DNA from: Amycolatopsis xylanica
GTDB lineage: Bacteria > Actinomycetota > Actinomycetes > Mycobacteriales > Pseudonocardiaceae
Assembly (NCBI RefSeq): GCF_900107045.1
Contig: NZ_FNON01000004.1
Location: 806,001 to 870,000 of the forward strand
Reading direction: 5' to 3'
DNA: 64,000 nucleotides
Part shown: positions 25,185 to 32,869 of the stretch, piece after piece
How the letters are laid out: each line of letters begins with the position of its first letter
Numbering within the stretch: the stretch's first letter is position 1
Notes under the pieces: model-generated
The model's input: only the letters and a program-made list of their open reading frames with translations
Databases searched by the model: none
What the model was told of the DNA's origin: nothing
Translations under genes and position numbers: made by a program

Positions 25185-26116
25185 CCCGCCACCTCCTCGA
25201 GAGTGCGCACGCCGGCTTCGCCCTGGCCGGATTCGGCCTGGCGCACCAGGGCCATGTAGGTGTCCTCGAGCGACGCCCGGCGGACCTCGAGCTCCTCGAC
25301 CGATTCGCCGTACTGCTTGAAAAGCTCGTACACGAACTTCGTCGCCGCGGTCGTCGAGTGCACGAAGCGCTGCCCGTCCCGCGTCCACCGCACCTCAGCC
25401 TCCCCCGCGATCCGCCGCGAGAGCTCATCGGCCGAGCCGTCGGCGATGATCCGCCCGTTCGCCAGTATCATGATCCGGTCGGCCAGTTTCTCGGCCTCGT
25501 CCAGGTCATGGGTGGTCAGCAGGATCGTGGTCTCGTGCTCATCGGCGAGCCGGTGCACGAGATCGTGGAACTCGCGCCGCGACTCGGGATCGAATCCCGC
25601 GGTCGGCTCGTCGAGGAACAGCAGCTCCGGCCGCCCCACGATGCCGATGGCGACGTCCAGCCGTCGCCGCTGCCCACCCGAAAGCGTCCGGATCTTCTTG
25701 CCAGCGTGCTCGGTCAGGCCGACCGCGTCGACCAGTTCGTCCGCGTCCCAAGGCCGCTTGATCTGCTCGGTCGAATAGCAGGTGTAGTACGAACCGAGAT
25801 GGGCGAGCAGCTCCCGCACACCCCATTTCCCGTGGTCACGCCATGACTGCAGAACGACCCCCAGCCGCGCCCGCCAGTCCTCCCCGCCCTGCGCCGGATC
25901 CACCCCGAGCACCGCGACCCGCCCGGCGGACCGCATCCGGAAGCCTTCGAGAATCTCGATCGTGGTGGTCTTGCCCGCCCCGTTCGGGCCGAGCAAGACG
26001 ACCACTTCCCCTTGCCTGGCTTGAAAACTCACGTCGTGCAGCACATCGTTCGCGCCATAGCGCATGCGCAGGCCGTCGACGTCGAGCACCACTCTGTCCC
26101 CTGTGGTCACCGCCAT
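25181..26116 (-). CDS. ABC transporter ATPase (DrrA/CcmA type)
   Basis: About 311 aa. Walker A is GPNGAGKTTT, the signature is LSGGQRRRLDVAIG, Walker B is LLFLDEPTAGFDPE and the switch is LLTTHDLDEA. The C-terminal extension of about 90 residues is typical of DrrA-like exporters. ATG 26116 is preceded by AGGGGGG; GTG 26119 is an alternative. It heads a three-gene unit: ATPase, permease, XRE regulator. An operator-like repeat overlaps a TATGCT -10 element upstream. Confidence 0.93.
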   Translation of the reverse strand: MAVTTGDRVVLDVDGLRMRYGANDVLHDVSFQARQGEVVVLLGPNGAGKTTTIEILEGFRMRSAGRVAVLGVDPAQGGEDWRARLGVVLQSWRDHGKWGVRELLAHLGSYYTCYSTEQIKRPWDADELVDAVGLTEHAGKKIRTLSGGQRRRLDVAIGIVGRPELLFLDEPTAGFDPESRREFHDLVHRLADEHETTILLTTHDLDEAEKLADRIMILANGRIIADGSADELSRRIAGEAEVRWTRDGQRFVHSTTAATKFVYELFKQYGESVEELEVRRASLEDTYMALVRQAESGQGEAGVRTLEEVAG

Positions 26117-26132
26117 CACCCCCCTGTCTCAT

Positions 26133-26152
26133 TGCTACCTCAAATCGTAGCA
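26133..26152. promoter_or_regulatory. Operator-like palindrome at the ABC exporter promoter
   Basis: TGCTAC (26133-26138) and GTAGCA (26147-26152) form an inverted repeat with an 8-bp spacer. On the minus strand the right half overlaps TATGCT, a good -10 hexamer for the ABC operon. The XRE regulator at the end of the operon is the obvious candidate binder. Confidence 0.45.
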
Positions 26153-26158
26153 TACCTA

Positions 26159-26806
26159 CTACATCTCGCCGTTGTCATGCTCCTTCGCGACAGCCCCGAT
26201 GGCGACCGAGCTCCACACCCACCCGAGCGTCGCGACGACGTAAAGCAGGACGACCCCGCCCGAAGTCCCCATGAACGCAGGAGTCGCGAGCAGCGCGACC
26301 CCGGTCAGCACGCTGTAGACGGCCAGACCCTTGTGCTTCCGCGCGGCGAAGTAGCGAGCGAAAACGAAGCAGGACAACGTCCACGCGACGATCGCGACCA
26401 TGAAGGCGACCATGTGCAGCGTCCCGTGCCAGCTGACGGCTTCCGGCTGCCCGGCCGGCGCACCCGCCGGAAATCCGAACGCGGGATCGGCGGTGAACAC
26501 ACCCCCGGCGACCATCCCCGCTCCCATGCCCCCGATGAGCCGCGGCCCCCAAGTACTACCTCTCATCGCCTTCCTCAGCCCGGCGGCCGAGACGAGGAAC
26601 AGCACCCCGGCGAGCACGAAGTTCGCGATCTGCACCCACCCGCCGTCACCGAGACTCAAGAAGCTGAACGGATGCACGGTCAGGTCGAAGCCGTCCCGGG
26701 TGGCCGCCTGAGCGAACCCCAGCACGAGATACAGCGGTCCCGCGACGACGCCGGCGAGCAGCCGAGTCTTCGTAGCGGAGGTCTTGGCGGGCGCGTACGT
26801 GGTCAT
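26159..26806 (-). CDS. DUF998-like integral membrane protein
   Basis: 215 aa from ATG 26806 (GAAGGG upstream). Six hydrophobic helices with conserved-looking loops: TRDGFDLTVHPFSFLSLG between TM1 and TM2, then TADPAFGFPAGAP and WHGTLHMVAFMVAI. The HPFSxLSLG and ADP-x-x-G-P motifs fit DUF998. The function is unknown. A strong minus-strand -35 (TTGACA) lies inside a palindromic region 55-80 bp upstream, suggesting repression by an unlinked TetR- or MarR-type protein. Confidence 0.8.
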   Translation of the reverse strand: MTTYAPAKTSATKTRLLAGVVAGPLYLVLGFAQAATRDGFDLTVHPFSFLSLGDGGWVQIANFVLAGVLFLVSAAGLRKAMRGSTWGPRLIGGMGAGMVAGGVFTADPAFGFPAGAPAGQPEAVSWHGTLHMVAFMVAIVAWTLSCFVFARYFAARKHKGLAVYSVLTGVALLATPAFMGTSGGVVLLYVVATLGWVWSSVAIGAVAKEHDNGEM

Positions 26807-26864
26807 CGTCGTGATCCCTTCGATGGTCGAGTGCACCCAAGGTCTCACCGACAACTTTTTTTGT

Positions 26865-26886
26865 CAAGACAACCCTGCTTGTCTTG
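26865..26886. promoter_or_regulatory. Palindrome overlapping the DUF998 promoter
   Basis: CAAGACAA (26865-26872) and TTGTCTTG (26879-26886) form a perfect 8-bp inverted repeat with a 6-bp spacer. The left half overlaps a second inverted repeat (TTGTC AA GACAA, 26861-26872) and a minus-strand TTGACA -35 box. It is a likely repressor site. Confidence 0.5.
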
Positions 26887-26900
26887 CATATGGGCATGAA

Positions 26901-26936
26901 AAAAGCCCTGGCCACGAAGTCGTGACCAGGGCTTTT
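26901..26936 (-). terminator. tRNA-Gly terminator
   Basis: AAAAGCCCTGG (26901-26911) pairs with CCAGGGCTTTT (26926-26936), with an inner stem CACGA/TCGTG. On the minus strand it lies directly 3' of the tRNA-Gly gene and ends in TTTT, a good intrinsic terminator. Confidence 0.85.
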
Positions 26937-26942
26937 CCCAGG

Positions 26943-27016
26943 TGGAGCGGGTGACGGGAATCGAACCCGCGTAGCTAGTTTGGAAGACTAGGGCTCTACC
27001 ATTGAGCTACACCCGC
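26943..27016 (-). tRNA. tRNA-Gly (anticodon TCC)
   Basis: The minus strand gives a full cloverleaf: acceptor GCGGGTG/CACCCGC, D-arm TAGCTCAATGGTAGAGC, anticodon stem CTAGT/ACTAG with loop CTTCCAA (anticodon TCC, reading GGA), T-arm GCGGGTTCGATTCCCGT, discriminator T and an encoded CCA (26943-26945). Confidence 0.95.
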
Positions 27017-27070
27017 GCGCTCCCGGGTACCGGGTGCGAAGCAAGCTTAGCGGCTACCGCTAGGCTGTCC

Positions 27071-27099
27071 TCACACCACCCCTCCGGGGGACGGTGTGA
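27071..27099. other. Hairpin between divergent tRNA genes
   Basis: TCACACC (27071-27077) pairs with GGTGTGA (27093-27099), with an inner CCCC/GGGG stem. It ends five bases before tRNA-Pro. It could be part of the leader or promoter region; it is not placed to terminate either tRNA. Confidence 0.45.
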
Positions 27100-27103
27100 C
27101 CCT

Positions 27104-27180
<77 letters not shown>

Positions 27181-27184
27181 CGAA

Positions 27185-27230
27185 GTCGTGAGTGTTCCGG
27201 ACGGTTCTAACCGTCCGGAACACTCACGAC
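27185..27230. terminator. Family B 46-nt palindrome, copy 4 (perfect)
   Basis: Perfect 22-bp arms around CT, left arm GTCGTGAGTGTTCCGGAC. It lies directly downstream of tRNA-Pro, which is the strongest hint that this family ends transcription. Confidence 0.85.
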
Positions 27231-27321
27231 GCATTTCAATCGTGGTCGAAAACCTTTGTCCGCCCCGTCCGCGCGCTGCACGATGAACCAGTTGTCCGCG
27301 CACGACTTGACTGGGGTGCAC

Positions 27322-28113
27322 ATGAAAAGGACGATCCTGCTCTGCCTGACCACGGCCGCGGTCGCGTTGACCAGCGCCACGACGGCTAACGCCAGCACCG
27401 CCGGCGACCACGCGATGGGGTCGCAGATCGCCAAGCACGAAGGCCGCCAGACCACGAACGGCGCCGTCCGCGCGGCCGGGGAAACCGTGCCAGGCATGGA
27501 TGTCAGCAGCTTCCAGGGCAACGTCGACTGGCAAGCCGCGTACAACGCGGGCGCGCGCTTCGCCATCATCAAGGCGACCGAGTCCACCGGGTACACGAAT
27601 CCGTACTTCACCCAGCAGTACAACGGTTCCTACAACGCGGGCATGATCCGCGGCGCCTACCATTTCGCGCTGCCGAGCGAGTCGAGCGGCGCCACGCAGG
27701 CGAACTACTTCCTGGCCAACGGCGGCGGTTGGTCCGCCGACGGCAAGACGCTGCCGGGCGCGGTCGACATGGAGTACAACCCTTACGGCCCAACATGTTA
27801 CGGCTTGAGCCAGGCCTCGATGGCCGCCTGGATCCGCGACTTCAGCGACACCTACTACGCCCGCACCAGCAAGCGTCCGGTGATCTACACGTCGACCACG
27901 TGGTGGAGTCAGTGCGTCGGCACCCAGGGCGCCTTCGCCGACACGAACGCATTGTGGATCGCGAACTACGCTTCGACCCCGGGCCCGCTGCCGTACAACT
28001 GGACGTACTACACGTTCTGGCAACACGCGGACGGCGGACGCTTCCCCGGCGACCAGGACCTCTTCAACGGCCCGTACAGCCAGCTGCAGGCGTTCGCCCG
28101 CAACCACGACTGA
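27322..28113 (+). CDS. Secreted GH25 lysozyme (N-acetylmuramidase)
   Basis: 263 aa with signal peptide MKRTILLCLTTAAVALTSA, cut near ANA-ST. The catalytic domain starts at GMDVSSFQGNVDW and contains FAIIKATES, IRGAYHFA and the D-x-E active site in GAVDMEYNPYG, all typical of Streptomyces-type cellosyl GH25 enzymes that cut the MurNAc-GlcNAc bond of peptidoglycan. There is no separate wall-binding domain. The frame extends upstream to 27256, but only the ATG at 27322 gives a proper signal peptide. A palindromic terminator follows. Confidence 0.95.
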   Translation: MKRTILLCLTTAAVALTSATTANASTAGDHAMGSQIAKHEGRQTTNGAVRAAGETVPGMDVSSFQGNVDWQAAYNAGARFAIIKATESTGYTNPYFTQQYNGSYNAGMIRGAYHFALPSESSGATQANYFLANGGGWSADGKTLPGAVDMEYNPYGPTCYGLSQASMAAWIRDFSDTYYARTSKRPVIYTSTTWWSQCVGTQGAFADTNALWIANYASTPGPLPYNWTYYTFWQHADGGRFPGDQDLFNGPYSQLQAFARNHD

Positions 28114-28116
28114 AAG

Positions 28117-28162
28117 GTCGTGCGCGTTGCGGGCGGTTCTAACCGCCCGCAACGCGCACGAG
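28117..28162. terminator. Family B 46-nt palindrome, copy 5
   Basis: A 21-bp stem, perfect except the outermost pair, centre CT. Relative to copy 3 an A-T pair near the base of the stem is changed to C-G on both arms (GTGAGC to GTGCGC with GCTCAC to GCGCAC). It lies between the convergent GH25 and GH27 genes. Confidence 0.8.
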
Positions 28163-28165
28163 CCC

Positions 28166-29791
28166 TTACGGCAGGGTCACGTCGAGGTAGTCGAGGTTCG
28201 CCGGGCCGTCGGCCGTGGTCGCCGTGACCCGGATCGTGTTCGAGCCCGCGACCAGGTTCGCGGTGCGCGAGACCGCGCTCCACGTGGTCCAGGCGCCGGT
28301 GCCGGGGAACGTGACCCCGGACGCGACGACCGTGCCGTTGACCGCGATGTCGACCGGGCGTGCGGCCGTGGTTCCGTTGGCGTAGCCGAATTCCAGGGTG
28401 GCCTGGCCCGCGGCGGCCGCGTTCACCGTCCACTCGACGTAGCTGCCCGCGGCGTTGGTGGCGTTGGCGAAGCCGGTGCCGGAGAAGCCGACGTGGTTGG
28501 AGTCGATGGTGCCGCCCGCGGACAGGGTGGCCGACTCGGCCTCGTAGCGGACGGTGTCACCGGGCGGGGTGGTGCCGGACTTGGACACGCGGAACAGCAC
28601 GGTGCCGTGACCGGGCACCGAAGCGCTGATCGCGCCGGAGGTCGTCTTGGTCGACTTCGTCCACAGGTCCTTGAGCGTGTACGAGGTCGCGCCACCCATG
28701 CCGATCGCGGCGGCCGTGGTGCTGATGGTCGCGGTCGCGGTGTTCTCGTTCGACAGCGCCACCGCGTGGTCGCCGTTGGCCAGCACCTTGTTGTAGACGA
28801 CCAGTCCGCCGCTGTTGCTGGTGATGGTGGCCTGCTTGCCCAGCTTGTCCTGGTCGACGTCGATGACGTCCTTGTTCTCGAGGATCTTGAACGTGTCGTC
28901 GTTGACCTTGCGCAGGTCGGAGCCGATCAGCAGCGGCGCGGCCATGACCGCCCACAGGCTGAAGTGGGTGCGGTACTCGGTCGGGGTCATCCCGCCGTTG
29001 CCGACCTCCAGCATGTCGGGGTCGTTCCAGTGCCCCGGCCCGGCGTACTGCGACAGCACGCGGTTGGCCTTGGCCTTGCTGATCATGCTGGACCAGTTGT
29101 CGGAGATGTCACCGGTGGTGCGCCACAGGTTGCCGACGGGCTCGCCCCAGGTCCAGATCTTCGGGTCGCTCTTGCCCCACTCGCAGATCGAGTAGACGAT
29201 CGGGCGGCCGGTGGCCTTGAGCGCGTCGCGCATCGCCTTGTAGCGCTTCTGCGCGTCGACGCCCTGGTTGTTGCAGTTGTCGTACTTCAGGTAGTCGATG
29301 CCCCACGAGGCGAACAGGTTCGCGTCCTGCTGCTCGTGGTTGAGGCCGCCGGGGAAGCCGGCGGTGTTGCAGGTCTTGGTGCCCGCGCTGGTGTAGATGC
29401 CGATCTTCAGGCCCTTGGAGTGGATGTAGTCGGCGACGGCCTTGATGCCGTTCGGGAAGCGCTTCGGGTCGGGCTGGAGGTCACCCTTGGAGTTGCGGGT
29501 CGGCAGCGCCCAGCAGTCATCGAGGTTCACGTACTGGTAGCCGACGTCCTTGAGGCCCTTGTTCACGAAGATGTCGGCGATGCCCTTGACCATCGCCTCG
29601 TTGAACTCCGCCCGGCATCCGGTCGTGTTCCAGTTGTTGAAGCCCATCGGCGGCGTCCTGGCAAGGCCGTTCTCCAGGGCGAGCGCTTCCTCGGGGGCAC
29701 TGAGCTGAACGGTGGCCGAAGACACCGCGCTCAGCGCGAGAACTGCCGCGGCGGCCGAAGCCAGCTTGCGCAGCAGGGGGGATGCCGACAT
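28166..29791 (-). CDS. Secreted alpha-galactosidase (GH27) with CBM35-like domain
   Basis: 541 aa from ATG 29791, with a signal peptide (LASAAAAVLALSAVSSATVQ). GH27 features in order: TPPMGFNNWN, YQYVNLDDCW, the nucleophile Asp in WGIDYLKYDNC, and the acid/base region TTGDISDNWSS. A beta-sandwich follows. The last 125 residues (VRYEAESATLSAGG... to the C-terminus) form a CBM35/CBM6-like galactan-binding module. It releases terminal alpha-galactose from plant galactosides outside the cell. A sugar-regulator-type inverted repeat lies 156-176 bp upstream. Confidence 0.95.
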   Translation of the reverse strand: MSASPLLRKLASAAAAVLALSAVSSATVQLSAPEEALALENGLARTPPMGFNNWNTTGCRAEFNEAMVKGIADIFVNKGLKDVGYQYVNLDDCWALPTRNSKGDLQPDPKRFPNGIKAVADYIHSKGLKIGIYTSAGTKTCNTAGFPGGLNHEQQDANLFASWGIDYLKYDNCNNQGVDAQKRYKAMRDALKATGRPIVYSICEWGKSDPKIWTWGEPVGNLWRTTGDISDNWSSMISKAKANRVLSQYAGPGHWNDPDMLEVGNGGMTPTEYRTHFSLWAVMAAPLLIGSDLRKVNDDTFKILENKDVIDVDQDKLGKQATITSNSGGLVVYNKVLANGDHAVALSNENTATATISTTAAAIGMGGATSYTLKDLWTKSTKTTSGAISASVPGHGTVLFRVSKSGTTPPGDTVRYEAESATLSAGGTIDSNHVGFSGTGFANATNAAGSYVEWTVNAAAAGQATLEFGYANGTTAARPVDIAVNGTVVASGVTFPGTGAWTTWSAVSRTANLVAGSNTIRVTATTADGPANLDYLDVTLP

Positions 29792-29946
29792 TCGTACTCC
29801 TAGGTTCCACTGGGTGGTCACTACGACCCGAAAGCGGCCGAGACGTCGAATGATCAGATGGATGCATGACGGCTTGCACCCATTAATCAGACAAATCTCG
29901 TTGCGCCACTTTGAGCCAGTGGTAAAGGTAGGAGGTCTGAACCGCA

Positions 29947-29967
29947 TTAGTAAAGAGGGCTTACTAA
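29947..29967. promoter_or_regulatory. Operator-like repeat upstream of the GH27 gene
   Basis: TTAGTAA (29947-29953) and TTACTAA (29961-29967) form a perfect inverted repeat with a 7-bp spacer, flanked by CCGC and GCGG. It sits in the 234-bp gene-free region (29792-30025) before the alpha-galactosidase gene. The half site resembles that at the xylA operator, so a ROK or LacI sugar repressor is plausible. Confidence 0.45.
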
Positions 29968-30025
29968 GCGGAGTCGGCGGGCGGCCGTCCGCGTGACAGT
30001 CGCACTGGTGAGGCTTCGCCCCTGG

Positions 30026-30484
30026 TTACTTCCCGTGTTCGGCCTGACGGGCCGTCGCGAGCGCGCGGTCGGTCTCCCAATGCGCGCGCATCGAGCGGAT
30101 GAGCCCGTCCTCGCCGACGCGATAGACGAAAACACCGTCGGTGTCGACGACGTAGCCGCCGGGCAGATAGGTGGTGATCGTCCCGACGTTCGCGACCTCG
30201 CGGCCATCGTTGGCGGCGTGCGAGTCCCTGATCACGAACTCGAACCGCTCGACCTGGGCGATCGTGAGGTCCCAGAACGCGGCCACCGCGTCGGAGCCGC
30301 GATGGCCCTTGCCCTCGGCGTCGAACATCGACGGGCCGACCGGGTCCTCGATCACCGCGTCGGCGGCGAACAAGGCGACCCAGGCCTCCTTGTCGCCAGC
30401 GCAGACCGCGTTCATCGACCGCCAGGCGGCCTGGCGGGCCGCGGGCTGCTCGGCAGCGGGATCCCAGCACACATCGGCACCCAC
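30026..30484 (-). CDS. NTF2-like (SnoaL/ketosteroid-isomerase fold) protein
   Basis: 152 aa from GTG 30484, preceded by AAGGAG. The chain has the SnoaL-like layout: an N-terminal helix with AGDKEAWVALFAADAVIEDP, then a GHRGSDAVAAFWD helix and beta strands FEFVIRDSHA and YVVDTDGVFVYRV. Members bind or isomerise small hydrophobic ligands such as steroids or polyketides. It is ten bases downstream of the F420-type oxidoreductase gene and is evidently co-transcribed with it under a KstR-like palindrome, which hints at lipid or steroid turnover. Confidence 0.85.
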   Translation of the reverse strand: MGADVCWDPAAEQPAARQAAWRSMNAVCAGDKEAWVALFAADAVIEDPVGPSMFDAEGKGHRGSDAVAAFWDLTIAQVERFEFVIRDSHAANDGREVANVGTITTYLPGGYVVDTDGVFVYRVGEDGLIRSMRAHWETDRALATARQAEHGK

Positions 30485-30494
30485 GGCGCGCTCC

Positions 30495-31364
30495 TTAAAA
30501 TCGCGAGATGATCTCGTCGCCGAATTTCTTGATGGAGTCCTTCTTGGCGGTCAGTTCACCGTCGAAGCCGATGCCGTCGAACACCCACGGCATGGTGATG
30601 ATGTCGGTGACGCCGATGTCCCCCTGCGCGCGATAGCCGTCGAGACCGAACTTGTCGATACAGACGGCCTGATACTCGAACGGGTCGTCCGCGCGCCCGT
30701 TTTCGGCGAGCAGCGCGCGCAGCCGTTCGATGGTCTCGCGCAGGTCGTCGAACTTCATCATCGCCGACGACCAGCCGTCCGCGACGCGCACGGCGCGGCG
30801 CAGCGCGACGTCGGTGTGCCCGCCGATGTAGAACGGGACGCGCTTCGGCGGCGTCGGGCTCATCCGGAGCTTGCCGAAGTCGAAGAACTCACCGTGGTAC
30901 TCGACCATCCCGCCGTCGAGGATCAGCCGCAGCACGTCGATCGCCTCGTCCACGCGCTTGCCGCGCCGCTCGTACGGCGCGCCGCACCACTCGAACTCCT
31001 CCGGCGACCAGCCGACGCCGAGGCCGAGCCCGAACCGGCCTTTCGTGAGCGCCGCGACCGAGTTGACCTGCCGGGCGAGCAGCACCGGGTTGCGCGAGCC
31101 GAGCTTGAGCACCGAGGTGTAGAACTCGATGTCGGTGGTCACCGCGCCCATCGCCGCGGCGGCGACCAGCGGGTCGGACCAGGGCGTCTCCTCGGTCCAG
31201 AAGCGACTGCCGTCCGGGGTGTACGGATAGTCGGCGGAGACCGTCTCGGAGTAGAAAAGCGAGTCAGGCAAAGCGATCGACGAGAAGCCGTACTCCTCGG
31301 CCGTGCGCGCGAGGTCGGCGAAGTGCTCCAGCGGATTCATCGCGACCGAGAGCGTGAACTTCAT
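30495..31364 (-). CDS. LLM-class F420-dependent oxidoreductase
   Basis: 289 aa. TIM-barrel luciferase-like protein with LARTAEEYGFSSIALPDS, then LTKGRFGLGLGVGWSPEEFE and the phosphate-binding VPFYIGGHTDVALRRA. The G-x-G-x-G-W-x-x-E-F pattern marks the mycobacterial-type F420-using group rather than FMN monooxygenases. It probably reduces or oxidises a small lipid-like substrate. It starts at ATG 31364, ten bases downstream of a TnnAACnnGTTnnA palindrome that overlaps a TATAGT -10 on the same strand. Confidence 0.9.
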   Translation of the reverse strand: MKFTLSVAMNPLEHFADLARTAEEYGFSSIALPDSLFYSETVSADYPYTPDGSRFWTEETPWSDPLVAAAAMGAVTTDIEFYTSVLKLGSRNPVLLARQVNSVAALTKGRFGLGLGVGWSPEEFEWCGAPYERRGKRVDEAIDVLRLILDGGMVEYHGEFFDFGKLRMSPTPPKRVPFYIGGHTDVALRRAVRVADGWSSAMMKFDDLRETIERLRALLAENGRADDPFEYQAVCIDKFGLDGYRAQGDIGVTDIITMPWVFDGIGFDGELTAKKDSIKKFGDEIISRF

Positions 31365-31374
31365 GGTTCCGGAC

Positions 31375-31388
31375 TATAACGTGTTCTA
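31375..31388. promoter_or_regulatory. KstR-like operator
   Basis: TATAACGTGTTCTA fits TnnAACnnGTTnnA, the palindrome bound by the TetR-family cholesterol regulator KstR in mycobacteria and rhodococci. It lies at the promoter of the LLM oxidoreductase/NTF2 pair. A 14-bp match can arise by chance, so this is provisional. Confidence 0.5.
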
Positions 31389-31408
31389 GTTTTCTCCGCC
31401 AGTGATCG

Positions 31409-31896
31409 CCCTCGTTCGGACTGGGCGCCGGGTCGCGGGTGCTCGACCTGGGCTGCGGCACCGGGCAGCTGGCGTACCCGTTCGCGGAGGTGGCGGGCGC
31501 GGTGATCGGGATGGACCCGTCCGTGGACATGCTCGCGCGGGCCGCCGCCGACACGGACGTGCCGGTGCTGGAAACCCTGCTGGGCAAGGAAAGTCTCGGT
31601 GACCGCGAACGGGATTCCGATGTGGACGCACGACACGCCATGGTCGCGCGGGCTACGCCGAGGCGTTGCGCGCGGCCGGGTTCACCGACGTCAAGGAGGA
31701 GCGGTTCGACTACGTGGAGGAGCACACGGCCGACGCCGTGATCGGCTCCCTGTATTCGGCGGCGCGACTGGACGCGCTGACCGTCGAGCAGCGGGCGGAG
31801 TTCGACGCCGAACTGCGGGCGGCGCTGGGTGACGGGCCGTTCGCCGAGGAGGTGCCGGTGAAGGTGCTCACCGGGCGGACGGCCGCGATCGAGTAG
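31409..31896 (+). pseudogene. Decayed class I SAM methyltransferase
   Basis: Three frames carry consecutive methyltransferase pieces. Frame 2 gives motif I, GSRVLDLGCGTGQLAYPF, and the acidic GMDPSVDMLARA (31415-31560). Frame 3 gives VTANGIPMWTHDTPWSRG (31599-31652). Frame 1 gives YAEALRAAGFTDVKEERF and runs to a TAG at 31896. The first part lacks a start (a stop lies at 31403), about 100 residues between motif I and the second piece are missing, and at least two frame changes are needed. This indicates a dead gene with an N-terminal truncation and an internal deletion. Confidence 0.75.
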
Positions 31897-31992
31897 TCAC
31901 CCGGTGTGCCCTGGGCCTCATCGGGAACCTCCGGCGTACCGTCCGCGTTGTCCGTTTCAAAGGCTCTGCTTCGAAGAACCCGGGAGTGACCC

Positions 31993-32802
31993 ATGGGTAC
32001 CGCGATCTTCCTGATCGTGCTCCTCGTCCTTGTCGTCGGCGGCGGCATGTACCTCGCGAAGTCGCGGGCCGCCGCCCGCCAGCAGCAGCTGGACGACGCC
32101 AAGGCCGACGCGCGCCGCCTGCTGGAGCGGCTCGGCGGTCAGGTGCTGAACCTCAGCGGCACCGACACGGCGTCGCAGCAGGCGCTGGCCGACGCGGCGG
32201 AGCGGTACAACGCGGCAGGCTCGCAGATGGAGCAGGCCAAGACCATCGAGCAGGCCCGCCTGGTCAAGGACACCGCGGTCGAGGGGCTGTACTACGTGCG
32301 CGCCGCGCGCGTGGCGATGGGCATGGACCCCGGCCCCGCGCTGCCGGACGACGCCGAGCGCGAGCGCGCGGGCAAGGTCACCGAGCACCGCAGCGTCGAC
32401 ATCGAAGGCCAGCACTACGAGGCTTCGCCCGAGGCAGGGCACAACACGCCGTACTACTACCCCGGCGGCCGCGTCGCGGGCCGTCCGGTCCCGCAGGGCT
32501 GGTACAGCGAGCCGTGGTGGAAGCCGGCGCTCGTCGCTGGCGCGTGGGGCCTCGGCTCGATGTTCCTGTTCAGCGCGATGTTCTCCGGCATGAGCGGCAT
32601 CGCGAGCGCCTCGGCCTGGGAGTCCGGCTACGACGCGGGCCAGCAGGACGCCATGGACGCCGGTGACATGGGCGGCGGCGACGCCGGCGCCGACATGGGC
32701 GGCGATGGCGGCGGCTGGGACGGCGGCGGCTTCGATGGCGGAGGTTTCGACGGCGGAGGTTTCGACGGCGGCGGCGACTTCGGCGGCGGCTTCGACTTCT
32801 AG
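31993..32802 (+). CDS. Membrane protein with Gly/Phe/Asp-rich tail (DUF1542-like)
   Basis: 269 aa. An N-terminal membrane helix (AIFLIVLLVLVVGGGMYLA) is followed by a charged helical segment (residues about 25-115), the aromatic stretch QGWYSEPWWKPAL, a second hydrophobic helix (about 180-200) and a tail of about 60 residues made of GGGFDGGGFD-type repeats ending in GGGFDF. The N-terminal part resembles actinobacterial DUF1542 membrane proteins of unknown function. The tail is a low-complexity, probably disordered region. A family A terminator overlaps its stop codon. Confidence 0.8.
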   Translation: MGTAIFLIVLLVLVVGGGMYLAKSRAAARQQQLDDAKADARRLLERLGGQVLNLSGTDTASQQALADAAERYNAAGSQMEQAKTIEQARLVKDTAVEGLYYVRAARVAMGMDPGPALPDDAERERAGKVTEHRSVDIEGQHYEASPEAGHNTPYYYPGGRVAGRPVPQGWYSEPWWKPALVAGAWGLGSMFLFSAMFSGMSGIASASAWESGYDAGQQDAMDAGDMGGGDAGADMGGDGGGWDGGGFDGGGFDGGGFDGGGDFGGGFDF

Positions 32803-32856
32803 GATAAAGCGGGCTTTATCCCGGGCGCTTTTCCCGGGATAAAGCCCGCTTTATCC
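32802..32856. terminator. Family A palindrome, copy 2
   Basis: Perfect 24-bp arms (32802-32825 and 32833-32856) with loop CGCTTTT. The stem is the same as at 1377-1429 and the loop differs by one base. It starts at the last base of the TAG of the upstream gene and separates it from the convergent nei1 gene. Confidence 0.85.
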
Positions 32857-32869
32857 CGTTCTTCAGCCC

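Noticed and set aside
28117..28162. Family B palindromes as terminal inverted repeats of insertion sequences
   Set aside because: Each is a complete hairpin on its own; no transposase lies between pairs, and no target duplications are seen.
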